This document shows positions 1 through 9,021 of a stretch of DNA of 64,000 nucleotides, in pieces. The translations under genes and the position numbers were made by a program. Origin of the DNA: Sphaerisporangium aureirubrum (GTDB taxonomy: Bacteria; Actinomycetota; Actinomycetes; Streptosporangiales; Streptosporangiaceae). The notes beneath the pieces were generated by a model that saw only the letters and a program-made list of their open reading frames with translations, made no database searches and was not told the origin of the DNA. How positions within the stretch are numbered: the stretch's first letter is position 1; the number at the start of each line of letters is the position of its first letter. The DNA lies in contig NZ_JBHSRF010000016.1 in the NCBI RefSeq assembly GCF_042658925.1, positions 62,001-126,000 on the forward strand. The letters run 5' to 3'.

Positions 1-90
1 CCCCGCGGGGGCCCCGCCCTCCGCCCCACCCCTGAGCGAACCGACCTCCCCGGGCCAGACCCGGGGAAAAACGAGGAGACACCGAAAGCC

Positions 91-975
91 GTGAGTGCAC
101 CGCTGAGGCTGATGGCCGTTCACGCGCACCCCGACGACGAGTCGAGCAAGGGCGCCGCCACCATGGCCCGCTACGTGGCCGAAGGCGTCGACGTGCTCGT
201 CTGCACCCTGACCGGCGGTGAGCGCGGCTCGGTCCTGAACCCTAAGATGGACCGTCCCGAGATCGTGGCCAACATCTCCGAGGTGCGCCGCCAGGAGATG
301 GAGAAGGCCCGGCTGATCCTCGGCGTGCGGCAGAGCTTCCTCGGCTTCGTCGACTCGGGCCTGCCCGAGGACGAGAACGAGCCGCTGCCCGAGGGCTGCT
401 TCGCGCTGCAGCCGGTGGAGGTCGCGGCGGCCCCGCTGGTCGCGGCGGTGCGCGAGTTCCGTCCGCACGTGATCCTCACCTACGACGACGACGGCGGCTA
501 CCCCCACCCCGACCACATCATGACCAACAAGGTGTCGGTCGAGGCGTTCGAGGCGGCCGGCGATCCCGACCGCTTCCCCGATCTCGGCGAGCCGTGGCAG
601 CCGCTCAAGCTCTACTACCACATGGGCTTCACCAAGGAGCGCTTCGAGGCGCTGCACCAGGCCATGACCGAGCGCGAGATGGGCTCCCCGTACGCCGACT
701 GGATCGCCCGCTGGGAGGACCGGCCGCAGAAGTGGGCCGTCACCACGCGGGTGCCGTGCGGCGACTACTTCGAGACCCGGGACCAGGCGCTGCTCGCGCA
801 CGCCACGCAGGTGGACCCCGACGGCTTCTGGTTCGTCTGCCCCCGCGAGCTCCAGCAGGAGATCTGGCCCACCGAGGACTACCACCTGGCGCGTTCGCTG
901 GTCGGCACCGAGACGCCGGAGGACGACCTGTTCACGGGCATCCACGCCGAGAACGTCTCGCGCACCCACCCCTGA
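91..975 (+). CDS. mca: Mycothiol S-conjugate amidase Mca
   Basis: The 294-residue protein is a zinc-dependent LmbE/PIG-L amidase. It would cleave mycothiol S-conjugates to release mercapturates and GlcN-Ins, a cytosolic detoxification step found in actinobacteria. The N-terminal metal motif HAHPDDE is visible at residues 11-17 (H13, D16) and the second motif HPDH at 139-142. Length and C-terminal extension fit Mca rather than the homologous deacetylase MshB. The GTG start at 91 has a GAGGAG Shine-Dalgarno at 73-78. It is followed closely by a small membrane protein gene, an order I remember from mycobacteria (Rv1082-Rv1083). Confident call. Confidence 0.95.
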   Translation: MSAPLRLMAVHAHPDDESSKGAATMARYVAEGVDVLVCTLTGGERGSVLNPKMDRPEIVANISEVRRQEMEKARLILGVRQSFLGFVDSGLPEDENEPLPEGCFALQPVEVAAAPLVAAVREFRPHVILTYDDDGGYPHPDHIMTNKVSVEAFEAAGDPDRFPDLGEPWQPLKLYYHMGFTKERFEALHQAMTEREMGSPYADWIARWEDRPQKWAVTTRVPCGDYFETRDQALLAHATQVDPDGFWFVCPRELQQEIWPTEDYHLARSLVGTETPEDDLFTGIHAENVSRTHP

Positions 976-1011
976 GCGGACCCGGACCCCCACGGTGGCA
1001 GACTTGACGAC

Positions 1012-1230
1012 GTGACTGTTCACGCCGCACACGCGGCCGTCCTGGCGGCCGCGCCCGTCACCCCTGTCGGCCCGGGTCTGATCGGCTTCCTCGTGGTCGC
1101 CGCGATCGGTGTCGCCCTGTACTTCCTGATCAGGTCGATGAACAAGCAGATGTCGAGGATCGAGGTCCCGCGCGAGGGCGAGCCGGAACGGCCCGAGTCC
1201 GAGGCGAGACCGCAGGACGAGCCCCGCTGA
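1012..1230 (+). CDS. Small single-pass membrane protein downstream of mca
   Basis: A 72-residue protein with one hydrophobic segment at about residues 22-40, followed by a charged tail rich in Glu, Arg and Pro. This gives a predicted single-pass membrane topology with a cytoplasmic acidic C-terminus. It starts with GTG 36 bp after the mca stop, so it is probably co-transcribed. A small protein next to mca is conserved in actinobacteria, but no function is known to me. No signal-peptidase site is evident. Confidence 0.75.
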   Translation: MTVHAAHAAVLAAAPVTPVGPGLIGFLVVAAIGVALYFLIRSMNKQMSRIEVPREGEPERPESEARPQDEPR

Positions 1231-1261
1231 ACGCGCCGGGGCGGACGAGAGGACTCCGTTG

Positions 1262-1576
1262 ATGCAGGACGCGGTCGAGGTCGCGGAGAACCACGACGCC
1301 CGCCGTTACGAGATCACCGTGGACGGCAGGCTCGCCGGGTTCGTGCAGTACCGCCGCCGTCCCGGTCAGCTGGTGTTCACCCACACCGAGATCGGCGACG
1401 AGTACGAGGGCAAGGGCCTCGGCAGCCGGTTGATCGGCGCGGCGCTGGACGCCGCCCGCGCCGCGGGGGTGTCCGTCGTGCCGGTCTGCCCGTTCGTGTC
1501 GCGCTTCGTCGAGCACCACCCCGAGTACCGCGACGTGCTCGCCGAGGAGGCCGAGGAGGCCCAGCCGGGCGCCTGA
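1262..1576 (+). CDS. Small GNAT-family N-acetyltransferase (COG2388/YidJ type)
   Basis: About 104 residues, the size of the minimal GNAT proteins of the COG2388 group. The core shows the acetyl-CoA loop as a G-K-G-L-G-S-R-L run preceded by beta-strand residues of the type LVFTHTE, and a CPF..F/HPEY C-terminus typical of this subgroup. I chose the ATG at 1262 rather than the TTG at 1259 because a GAGAGGA Shine-Dalgarno lies at 1247-1253. The substrate is unknown. It lies 31 bp after the small membrane gene and is probably the last gene of the mca operon; the next gene converges on it with only 4 bp between. Confidence 0.85.
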   Translation: MQDAVEVAENHDARRYEITVDGRLAGFVQYRRRPGQLVFTHTEIGDEYEGKGLGSRLIGAALDAARAAGVSVVPVCPFVSRFVEHHPEYRDVLAEEAEEAQPGA

Positions 1577-1580
1577 CCCG

Positions 1581-2732
1581 TCAGCGGGCGGACCAGGCGC
1601 GCTCCAGGGCCTTCGGCAGGCCCCACCAGCCGAGCTGCGTGAGCACCGAACGCTCGTCCACGATGCCGAGCCGCTCCCACAGGGGCGTGACGGCGGAGAA
1701 CAGCGACTCGGTCATCTCAAGGTCCTCGGGCTCGTCCATGTCGATGTCGATGTCCTCGGACTCGGCGACGAACCGTGCGATGCGCTCAGGGGACGCCAGC
1801 ACGCCGGGGCCACGCCGGGACAGCTCCACCACGGCGGCGAGCCAGTCGGCGTGGTGGATGGTGCACAGCGCGGCCAGCGCCGCGTCCTCGCGGCTCAGCT
1901 CGCTCTCCAGGTCCCAGAAGCGGTGCTCGTCCTCGTCGTCCTCCTCGATGTCGGAGACCGGGGACGCGACACCCGCCGCGACCATCAGCCACAGCTCGAT
2001 GTCGCTCTCGGGCAGCGGGCCGTCGTCGAAGCCCGCGCAGGCCCTGAGCACCGATGCGGGGTAGCCGGGCTCGGCCAGCAGCGTACGCAGGCCGCGCGCC
2101 GCCTCCTCCAGCTCGGCGAGGGGCAGGTCGGGCTCGGGGAGGTCGGCCAGCACGCGGTGCAGCTCGCTGAGCGCGAAGGCCTCCTCCTCGTCCCAGGCGG
2201 CGAACAGCCCTTCGTTCAGCTCCTCGTCCACCACGACGCTCGGCACGCGGCCGTCCGGCAGCGCGGTGCCGAGCCAGCGGTCCTGCACCTCCTCGTACAC
2301 CTTGCGCGCCTCGTGGTCGCCCGCCACCAGCCGGTCGGGGTCGAGGTCGCCGCGCGCGACGTGCCGCTCAAGATGCTCGACCAGCAGCTCGTACAGCTCG
2401 GTGGCGACGGGGCCGCGCTCCCCCTCCTCGGGCCACACGAAGTGACCGCGGGTGATGAGGATCGGCTCGGTGCCGGTGGCCTCCAGCCAGCGCTGGACGT
2501 CCCCGACGGTGGCGACGCCGGCCTCGATCCCGGTGAGCGCGGCCTTGGCCGAGTCCCAGAACGGCACGGACAGGGGGTTGCCCGCGGCGAGCAGCTCGCG
2601 CCGCAGGTCGGGGATGGACACCAGGGCTTGGCCGCTCGGAACGGCGAGGAGCGCGCGGGCCACGTCCCGCCGGGTCAGGGCGGTCGCGGGGCGGCCCGCG
2701 TGCTCACTGACGAACTCCAGATCAACGTTCAC
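1581..2732 (-). CDS. Acidic protein of unknown function
   Basis: A 383-residue soluble protein that I do not recognise. It is strongly acidic, with a Glu/Asp-rich stretch around residues 262-272 and another near 330-340, and has no membrane segment, signal peptide or catalytic motif that I can name. Codon usage is normal for the window, with G/C third positions throughout, so it is a real gene. It starts at GTG 2732 with no Shine-Dalgarno; a TAGGCT box (2741-2746, minus strand) sits 8 nt upstream, consistent with a leaderless transcript. It converges on the GNAT gene. Confidence 0.7.
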   Translation of the reverse strand: MNVDLEFVSEHAGRPATALTRRDVARALLAVPSGQALVSIPDLRRELLAAGNPLSVPFWDSAKAALTGIEAGVATVGDVQRWLEATGTEPILITRGHFVWPEEGERGPVATELYELLVEHLERHVARGDLDPDRLVAGDHEARKVYEEVQDRWLGTALPDGRVPSVVVDEELNEGLFAAWDEEEAFALSELHRVLADLPEPDLPLAELEEAARGLRTLLAEPGYPASVLRACAGFDDGPLPESDIELWLMVAAGVASPVSDIEEDDEDEHRFWDLESELSREDAALAALCTIHHADWLAAVVELSRRGPGVLASPERIARFVAESEDIDIDMDEPEDLEMTESLFSAVTPLWERLGIVDERSVLTQLGWWGLPKALERAWSAR

Positions 2733-2920
2733 GCTGTGTGAGCCTACGCCCCGCCGCGCGGCGGGAACAGCGGGACCGCCGCTCCTGGCGACATTTCACA
2801 GCGAATGCCGTGCAACTTAATGGAGCCGACATGTCATCACTGTGCGGCGAGCGCTATAGATGCCCGCTGAGCTGGGGAAAGGTGGGACAGAAGCAGTTTT
2901 CGCAACAAGGAGGACTCACC

Positions 2921-3913
2921 ATGACGGTGACCACGACATCACGCCCAAGCCGGGCACGGAGCCAGGCGCGCTCAAGTCCCGACGGTGACCTGGTCGCGCT
3001 GGACACCCCCGTCGTCAGCGTCCATCTCCACCGGCCGCACATGCCGCGGATGCCGCGCATGCCGCAGATGCCGGGGATGCGGCGAATGGCGGGCGGCAGC
3101 CGTCAGGAGATGGCGCGCGGGATGGAGACGGCGCGCACCTTCCTCCCGCCGCCCGAGCGCATGCTCTACTACGGGGCGCTCGGCGCGCTCGCCGTGCTCG
3201 GCCTGGTGGAGTGGCCGGTCGCCGCCGCCATCGGCGCCGGCACCATGATCGCGCAGCGCGCCCGCCGCGGCGCCGAGATGAGGAACGGCGGCCGGACGTC
3301 CGCGCGGACCGAGACGGCCACGCCGCGCGCCACCTCGCGGACCACCCGGACCCCGGCGCGGTCCACGTCCCGCACGGGAACGCGCGCCACCACCGCGGCG
3401 TCGCGGGCCTCGCGGGCCACCGGCACGTCCCGCGCGACCGGCACGTCCAGGACCGGGACCTCCCGGACGACCGGCACGTCCCGGACGACCGGGACCTCCA
3501 GGACCAGGGCGACAGGGACCTCCAGGGCCACCGGCACCTCGAGGACGACCGGCACGTCCAGGACCGCGGGCACCTCCAGGGCCACCGGAACCCGGGCGAC
3601 GGGGACCAGGGCCACCGGCACCAGGGCCACCGGGACCAGGTCGACCGGGACCAGGGCCACGGGCACCAGGTCGACCGGGACCAGGGCCACGGGCACGAGG
3701 TCCACCGGCACCAGGGCGACGGGGACCAGAGCGACCGGGACCAGGTCGACCGGTACCAGGGCCACGGGGACCAGGGCGACGGGTCCGAGCGGGACCTCCC
3801 GGGCGACGGCGGCCAGCGGGGCCTCAAGGACGACCGGCGCGGCCGGGACGACGGGGGCCACCGGCTCCACAACCGGGACATCCGGCACCGGAACCGCCTC
3901 CGCACCTAAATAG
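2921..3913 (+). CDS. Membrane protein with Met/His comb and long Thr-Gly-Thr-Arg repeat tail
   Basis: The 330-residue protein has three parts. Residues 33-56 form a comb in which H35, H37 and H40 are followed by Met every third residue (M41, 44, 47, 50, 53, 56) separated by Pro and Arg/Gln/Gly. Residues about 80-105 are hydrophobic and probably span the membrane. From about 165 on, the protein consists of 6-residue TGTSR(A/T) and then 5-residue TGTR(A/S) repeats. The ATG at 2921 has an ideal AAGGAGGA site at 2908-2915. It lies directly upstream of the giant P-type ATPase. A metal-binding or chaperone role is inference only; no family is recognised. Confidence 0.75.
   Translation: MTVTTTSRPSRARSQARSSPDGDLVALDTPVVSVHLHRPHMPRMPRMPQMPGMRRMAGGSRQEMARGMETARTFLPPPERMLYYGALGALAVLGLVEWPVAAAIGAGTMIAQRARRGAEMRNGGRTSARTETATPRATSRTTRTPARSTSRTGTRATTAASRASRATGTSRATGTSRTGTSRTTGTSRTTGTSRTRATGTSRATGTSRTTGTSRTAGTSRATGTRATGTRATGTRATGTRSTGTRATGTRSTGTRATGTRSTGTRATGTRATGTRSTGTRATGTRATGPSGTSRATAASGASRTTGAAGTTGATGSTTGTSGTGTASAPK
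3412..3795 (+). repeat. In-frame 18-bp then 15-bp coding minisatellite
   Basis: The 3' half of the preceding gene is built from imperfect tandem units. Units of 18 bp encode TGTSRA/TGTSRT up to about 3590; units of 15 bp encode TGTRA/TGTRS after that. Period change within one array and alternating synonymous codons (GGG/GGC, ACC/ACG) indicate repeated slippage or recombination under a constraint that keeps the frame open. Confidence 0.85.
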
Positions 3914-4033
3914 GAGACCACCCCAGGAAGACCTTGAATCGCCTCTGACCTGGGCAGACCTATGATCGAACGATCAAGCTTCCGTCCCGCGGGCTTGGCC
4001 GTGCCGAGATCGAGATCCGTCCATGGAGGCGTC

Positions 4034-7000
4034 GTGTTCCTGCTCCGTGAACTCAGGGGCCCGGCGGCCGCGCTGACCTCCCTGCTGCCCGAGGCGGTGC
4101 GCGGGATACTCCCCCGCACACGGCAGGTGCATCCGTGCACCGGCGGGTTGCGGGTGGAGCTCCACCACGTCGGCCGCCCGGGAAGCGCGTCCGCCGCGCG
4201 CGCCCTGGAGGAGCGGCTGTGCGCCCTGGACGGCGTGACGCGGGCCGAGGTGAACGGCGCGCTGCGCTTCGTCTACATCGGTGGCGACCCCGTCGTCATC
4301 CCGATGGAACAGGTCTACGCGGTCCTCGACGAGCTCGACACCGCCGGCCAGGCCGCCGCCGCTGCCGCCGAGGAAGCCGAGGAGAACGCCTCGCGGAACG
4401 GCGAGGCGGAGGGCACGGGACGGCGCGGCGTCCGCCAGCACCACCGCACCGCGCGGCACGCCATCGAGCACCAGACCCGCGCCGTCGTCGAACTCGGCGC
4501 CGGGCTCATCGGCGTGGGCGTCGCCGTCATCGGCCAGGTCACCCGGGTGACCCGGGCACCCGCCGCGCTGCCGGCGCTGCTCCAGCTCGCGGAGGCCACA
4601 CCGCGCCTCCGGCACGAACTGGAGCAGCGGGTCGGGCGACCGGCGTCCAACGTGGTCTTCGCCACGACGCGCTTCACCGCCCAGACGCTCGCGCTGCGCC
4701 CCCTCGGGCTGTTCATCGACTCGCTGGCCGCGCTCGGCCACGTCGCCGAGGCCCAGGCGTCCCGCCACGCCTGGCGGGCCCGGGAGACGGAGCTCGCCCG
4801 CAAGAAGGGCTCCTACCGCCACATCCGGCAGAACATCACCCCGAGGCCCGTCCCGCTGCCGTACGGCCCCATCGAGCGCTACGCGGACATGGTCAGCGTC
4901 GGCGCGCTGGCCTCGTACGGCGTGACCACCGCGCTGTCGGGACCGGAGCGCGCCCTGGCGATGCTCGTCGCGGGCACCCCGAAGGCGGCCAGGCTCGGCC
5001 GCGACGCGTTCACCAGCGTCATGAGCCGCGTCGCCGCCCATCGGGGGGCGCTGATCCTGGACCGCGAATGCCTGCGGCTGATGGACCGCATCGACACCGT
5101 CGTCTTCGACGCCGAGGCCCTCACCATGGGCAGCTGGACCGTGCACGAGGTGATCCCCCTGGTGGCGGGCCCCGACGAGCTGCACGCCCGGGTCTACACG
5201 CTGCTGGAGGGCACGGACGCGACCGCGCCGCGGCGCCAGGACGACTGGGCGGCCACGCCGCTCGCCACCGTGCCCGAACGGGCCGCGCACTGGCGCGACC
5301 TCGGTGTGCGCGCCGTCTCCGTCACCCACGACGGCGAGGAGGTCGCCCTGGCCGGCATGGTCCCAGAGGTGCACCCGTACGCCGAGGCGCTGGTGAGCAC
5401 GGCGGGCACGGCCTGCCGGGCGGTGCTGGCCGGGGGCGATCCGAGCCTGCCGTGGCGGCTCGGCGTGGAGGTCACGGTGCCCGGCGGCACCCGGCTGGGC
5501 GCCGCGGTGCGGGAGCTCCAGGCCGAGGGACACGCCGTGGCCGTGGTGGCGCAGCGCTCCCGGCGCGGGCTCGCCGAGGCCGACCTCGGCATCGGGCTGT
5601 TCGCCAGGTCCGCGCGGCCGGCGTGGGACGCCGACGTCCTGTGCGAGCCGGACGCCGCCCATCTGCTGCTGAGATGCCTCCCCCTGGCAAGGGTCACCAG
5701 CAAGCGCAGTGTGCGGGTGACGGCGGCGGGCACCGCGGCGGGCGGCGTGCTGGCCGTCCTCGGGACGGGCCCGCGGTCGCTGCGCCGGGTGCAGTACGCC
5801 GCCGACTGCAGCTCGCTGGTCGCACTCGCCGCCGGCACCTGGACCGCGCGCGACCTCGGCAAGATCGTCCTGCCGCCGCGCGCCGACCGCACCCCGTGGC
5901 ACGCGCTGCCCGTGCAGGACGTGCTGAGCCGGGTCTCGTCCACGGCGGCCGGCCTCACCGAGGCCGAGGCCGAGCAGCGCAGGAAGGGCCCCGAGCGGCC
6001 CCGGCCCGACGGGCCGGTGTCGCTGCTGCGGGCCTCCGCCGAGGAGCTCGCCAACCCGCTCACGCCGGTGCTCGGGGTGGCGGCCGGGATCTCGGCGGTC
6101 GTGGGGTCGGCGCTGGACGCCGTACTGATCACCGGGGTGCTGGCCGTCAACGGCCTGATCGGCGGCGCGCAGCGCACCGGCGCCGACCGGGCGCTCAACC
6201 GGCTGGCCGAATCGACCGCCGTGCCGGTGCGGCTGCGCCGCCCGGACGGGACGGCGGCGGGCGTGGCCGACCAGCTCGTGCGCGGGGACGTCATCGAGCT
6301 GCGGTCCGGCGACGCCGTGCCCGCGGACTGCCGGGTGATCAAGGCACGCGGGCTGGAGGTCGACGAGTCGGCGCTGACCGGGGAGTCGCAGCTCGTCACC
6401 AAGTCGGCCGCGCCCAACGCCGCGGTCGCCGTGGCCGATCGCGACTCCATGGTCTACCAGGGCACCACCGTCGCCGCCGGGTACGGCACGGCGGTCGTCG
6501 TCTCCACCGGCACCGAGACCGAGGCGGGGCGCACGGCGGAGCTCGGGGACCGGCAGAAGCCTCCGACCGGGGTGGAGCTGCGCCTGCGTGCGCTGAGCCG
6601 CCAGATCATGCCGGTGGCGATCGGCTCGGGCGTGCTGCTCATGCTCACCAACCTGATGCGGCGGGTGCCGATCGGCGTCGCGCTCGCCCCGGCGGTCAGC
6701 CTCGCGGTGGCCGCGGTGCCCGAGGGGCTGCCGTTCATCGCGACCCTGGCCGAGCTGGCGGCGGCGCGGCGGCTGTCGACCCGGGAGACGCTGGTGCGCA
6801 ATCCGTCCACCATCGAGGCCCTCGGGCGGGTGGACGTGCTGTGCTTCGACAAGACCGGCACCCTCACCGAGGGGCACATCAGCCTGCAACGGATCTCCGA
6901 CGGCCGGGTGGAGCGCCCCGTCGACGACCTGACCCCCGAGTTCCGGCGCATCCTCGCCGCGGCCCTGCGCGCCGGGCCGCGCACCGACGGGGACCGCCCG

Positions 7001-8620
7001 CCCGCGCACCTCACCGACCGTGCGGTCCTGGAGGGAGGGCGCCGGGCCAGAGTGGTCCAGTCCGAAGGGCTCGGTGGCTGGGAACGGATCGCCGAGGTGC
7101 CGTTCGAGCCGACCCGTGGGTACCACGCCGTGCTCGGCAGGGTCGTCGCGGTCACCCCCGGCGTACCCGCACCCACCGGCAACGGTGCCGGTTCCGGCGC
7201 CGGACTCGCCTCCGTCGTGGCTGTGGGGGCGAGGCCGTTCGCGGGTACGGCCGAGGGATCGGAGTGGGAGGCGCTGCGGACGGCGGCGGAGCTCGCGGCG
7301 CGGACGTCGCACCGTCCGGCGGCACCCGGCGGGGCCACGCACGTGCTGAGCGTCAAGGGCGCGCCCGAGGTCGTGCTGCACCGCTGCACCACCATGCTGA
7401 ACGACGGCGAGGTGCTGCCCCTGGACCAGGAGACGGCCACGTCGCTGGCCAAAGAGGTGGACCGGCTCGCCCAGCAGGGGTACCGGGTGCTCGCCGTGGC
7501 CGAGCGGACCGCGTCCAGCCGTGACGACCTGGACGAGTCGCGGATCAAGGACCTGTGCTTCCTCGGCTACCTCGGCCTGGCGGACCCGGTGCGGCCCACC
7601 GCCGCGGACAGCGTCCGCAGGCTGATGCGGGCCGGGGTGCGCATCGTCATGATCACCGGGGACCACCCCAGCACCGCCGAGGCCATCGCCGCCGAGCTGG
7701 GCGCGCTGAACGGCGGCCGCATCATGACCGGCCCCGAACTGGACAGCATCGACGACGCGGCGCTCGCCGAGGCGCTGCCCGAGGTGTCGGTGTTCGCCCG
7801 GGTCACCCCGGCGCACAAGGCCAGGATCGTGGACGGCCTGCAACGCGCCGGCCGCATCGTGGCGGTCACCGGGGACGGCGCCAACGACGCCCCCGCCATC
7901 CGGCTCGCCGACGTCGGCATCGCGCTCGGCTCGCGGGCCACCCCCGCCGCGCGGGCCGCCGCCGACGTGGTGGTGACCGACGACCGCATCGAGACGATCG
8001 TGGACGCCATCGTCGAGGGCCGCGCGATGTGGAGCTCGGTGCGCGACTCACTCGGCATCCTGCTCGGCGGCAACCTGGGCGAGATCGCTTTCACCGTCGG
8101 ATCCAACCTGATCGCCGGCCGCAACACCCTGAACGCCCGCCAGCTGCTCCTGGTCAACCTGCTCACCGACATGCTGCCCGCCCTGGCCATCGCCGTACGC
8201 CCGCCCCGCGCCACCAGCCCCGAGAAACTGCTGGCCGAAGGCCCCGAGGCGTCACTGGGCGCCGCCCTCACCCGGGACATCTACGTCCGGGCCGGAGTGA
8301 CCGCGGCGGCCGCCTCGACCGCCTGGATGCTGGCCCGCGCCACCGGCAGCGAAGGCCGCGCCGACACCGTGGGCCTGATCGGCCTGGTCTCGGCCCAGCT
8401 GATCCAGACCCTGGGCCTGGGCGGCCGGGACCGTACGGTCCTGCTGGCCACCGGCGTCTCCATGGCGGCCCTGGTCCTCGCCGTGTCGATCCCCGGCCTG
8501 AGCAGGCTGTTCGGCTGCCGTCCCGTGGGCCCTGTGGGCTGGACGATCGGCGTCGGCAGCGGCGCCGCGGCCGGCCTGGTGAGCCGCTGGATCAGCACCT
8601 TCGAAGGGCTCGGTCACTAA
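4034..8620 (+). CDS. Giant cation-translocating P-type ATPase (CtpH/CtpI-like)
   Basis: About 1528 residues, matching the roughly 1500-1630-residue mycobacterial CtpH/CtpI proteins as I recall them. The C-terminal half is a complete P-type ATPase: TGES (about 782), PEGLP in the M4 helix (about 896), phosphorylated DKTGT (D939) and GDGAND (about 1280). PEGLP rather than CPC argues against a classical P1B heavy-metal pump. The N-terminal half looks like a decayed second copy: a VVFD segment in which DKTGT became DAEAL (D359) and an ADLGIG remnant near 517. An ATG at 3962 is possible, but it lies inside a TATGAT -10-like box without a Shine-Dalgarno; GTG 4034 has GGAGG at 4025-4029. Transported ion unknown. 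Confidence 0.88.
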   Translation: MFLLRELRGPAAALTSLLPEAVRGILPRTRQVHPCTGGLRVELHHVGRPGSASAARALEERLCALDGVTRAEVNGALRFVYIGGDPVVIPMEQVYAVLDELDTAGQAAAAAAEEAEENASRNGEAEGTGRRGVRQHHRTARHAIEHQTRAVVELGAGLIGVGVAVIGQVTRVTRAPAALPALLQLAEATPRLRHELEQRVGRPASNVVFATTRFTAQTLALRPLGLFIDSLAALGHVAEAQASRHAWRARETELARKKGSYRHIRQNITPRPVPLPYGPIERYADMVSVGALASYGVTTALSGPERALAMLVAGTPKAARLGRDAFTSVMSRVAAHRGALILDRECLRLMDRIDTVVFDAEALTMGSWTVHEVIPLVAGPDELHARVYTLLEGTDATAPRRQDDWAATPLATVPERAAHWRDLGVRAVSVTHDGEEVALAGMVPEVHPYAEALVSTAGTACRAVLAGGDPSLPWRLGVEVTVPGGTRLGAAVRELQAEGHAVAVVAQRSRRGLAEADLGIGLFARSARPAWDADVLCEPDAAHLLLRCLPLARVTSKRSVRVTAAGTAAGGVLAVLGTGPRSLRRVQYAADCSSLVALAAGTWTARDLGKIVLPPRADRTPWHALPVQDVLSRVSSTAAGLTEAEAEQRRKGPERPRPDGPVSLLRASAEELANPLTPVLGVAAGISAVVGSALDAVLITGVLAVNGLIGGAQRTGADRALNRLAESTAVPVRLRRPDGTAAGVADQLVRGDVIELRSGDAVPADCRVIKARGLEVDESALTGESQLVTKSAAPNAAVAVADRDSMVYQGTTVAAGYGTAVVVSTGTETEAGRTAELGDRQKPPTGVELRLRALSRQIMPVAIGSGVLLMLTNLMRRVPIGVALAPAVSLAVAAVPEGLPFIATLAELAAARRLSTRETLVRNPSTIEALGRVDVLCFDKTGTLTEGHISLQRISDGRVERPVDDLTPEFRRILAAALRAGPRTDGDRPPAHLTDRAVLEGGRRARVVQSEGLGGWERIAEVPFEPTRGYHAVLGRVVAVTPGVPAPTGNGAGSGAGLASVVAVGARPFAGTAEGSEWEALRTAAELAARTSHRPAAPGGATHVLSVKGAPEVVLHRCTTMLNDGEVLPLDQETATSLAKEVDRLAQQGYRVLAVAERTASSRDDLDESRIKDLCFLGYLGLADPVRPTAADSVRRLMRAGVRIVMITGDHPSTAEAIAAELGALNGGRIMTGPELDSIDDAALAEALPEVSVFARVTPAHKARIVDGLQRAGRIVAVTGDGANDAPAIRLADVGIALGSRATPAARAAADVVVTDDRIETIVDAIVEGRAMWSSVRDSLGILLGGNLGEIAFTVGSNLIAGRNTLNARQLLLVNLLTDMLPALAIAVRPPRATSPEKLLAEGPEASLGAALTRDIYVRAGVTAAAASTAWMLARATGSEGRADTVGLIGLVSAQLIQTLGLGGRDRTVLLATGVSMAALVLAVSIPGLSRLFGCRPVGPVGWTIGVGSGAAAGLVSRWISTFEGLGH

Positions 8621-9021
8621 AAATTCACCTCAAAGACACCTGAACCGTTACATACAGCCAGAAACATGCCTAATCCTGTATACAACAGGCGAAACTCCCC
8701 AACTGTGAGGTTCTGGTGTCCGACTTCCTGGCCGGCGTACTCGCCAAGGCAGCACTCTTGATCGTTGAGGCCCTCGTGATCCGCCTCGTCCAGGTCTGGG
8801 CAACCCGCTCGGTTCCCCAGACCGCCTGACTCCACCACTCCCGCCCCACAGGCGGGAACCGGACCACGACGGCAACGCCACCGTGGCCCAAGCCACCCGA
8901 CGGCACCACCGCCCTCCAAGCGACGGCGCCGCCCCAAAGGTGCCAACGGCCACGATGGCGTCGCCGCCGTGCCCCGGATACCGGTGGCGATATATCGGCG
9001 TGCCGTCCATCTACCGGTGCG
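8621..9021. other. Intergenic AT-richer segment before the tandem array
   Basis: This gap holds one credible small ORF (8716-8829). Before it lies the richest A/T patch of the neighbourhood, with a TGTATACA palindrome at 8678-8685 that could be a -10 element or an operator. From about 8830 on there is only degenerate relatives of the CCAYGATGG repeat (for example at 8950), without coding character. Confidence 0.5.
8716..8829 (+). CDS. Small hydrophobic peptide, 37 residues
   Basis: GTG start at 8716, stop at 8827-8829. The peptide begins V-S-D-F-L-A-G-V-L-A-K and continues as one hydrophobic, probably amphipathic helix (LLIVEALVIRLVQVW) with a short polar tail. GAGG at 8706-8709 could serve as Shine-Dalgarno. 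Codons are G/C-ending. I have the impression that similar short peptides occur in Streptosporangiaceae, but I cannot verify this. No function can be assigned. Confidence 0.5.
   Translation: MSDFLAGVLAKAALLIVEALVIRLVQVWATRSVPQTA

Noticed and set aside
3974..7843. 1289-codon open frame on the minus strand inside the P-type ATPase gene
   Set aside because: It is the antisense shadow of a very GC-rich gene, without recognisable domains. The plus-strand frame has all P-type motifs.
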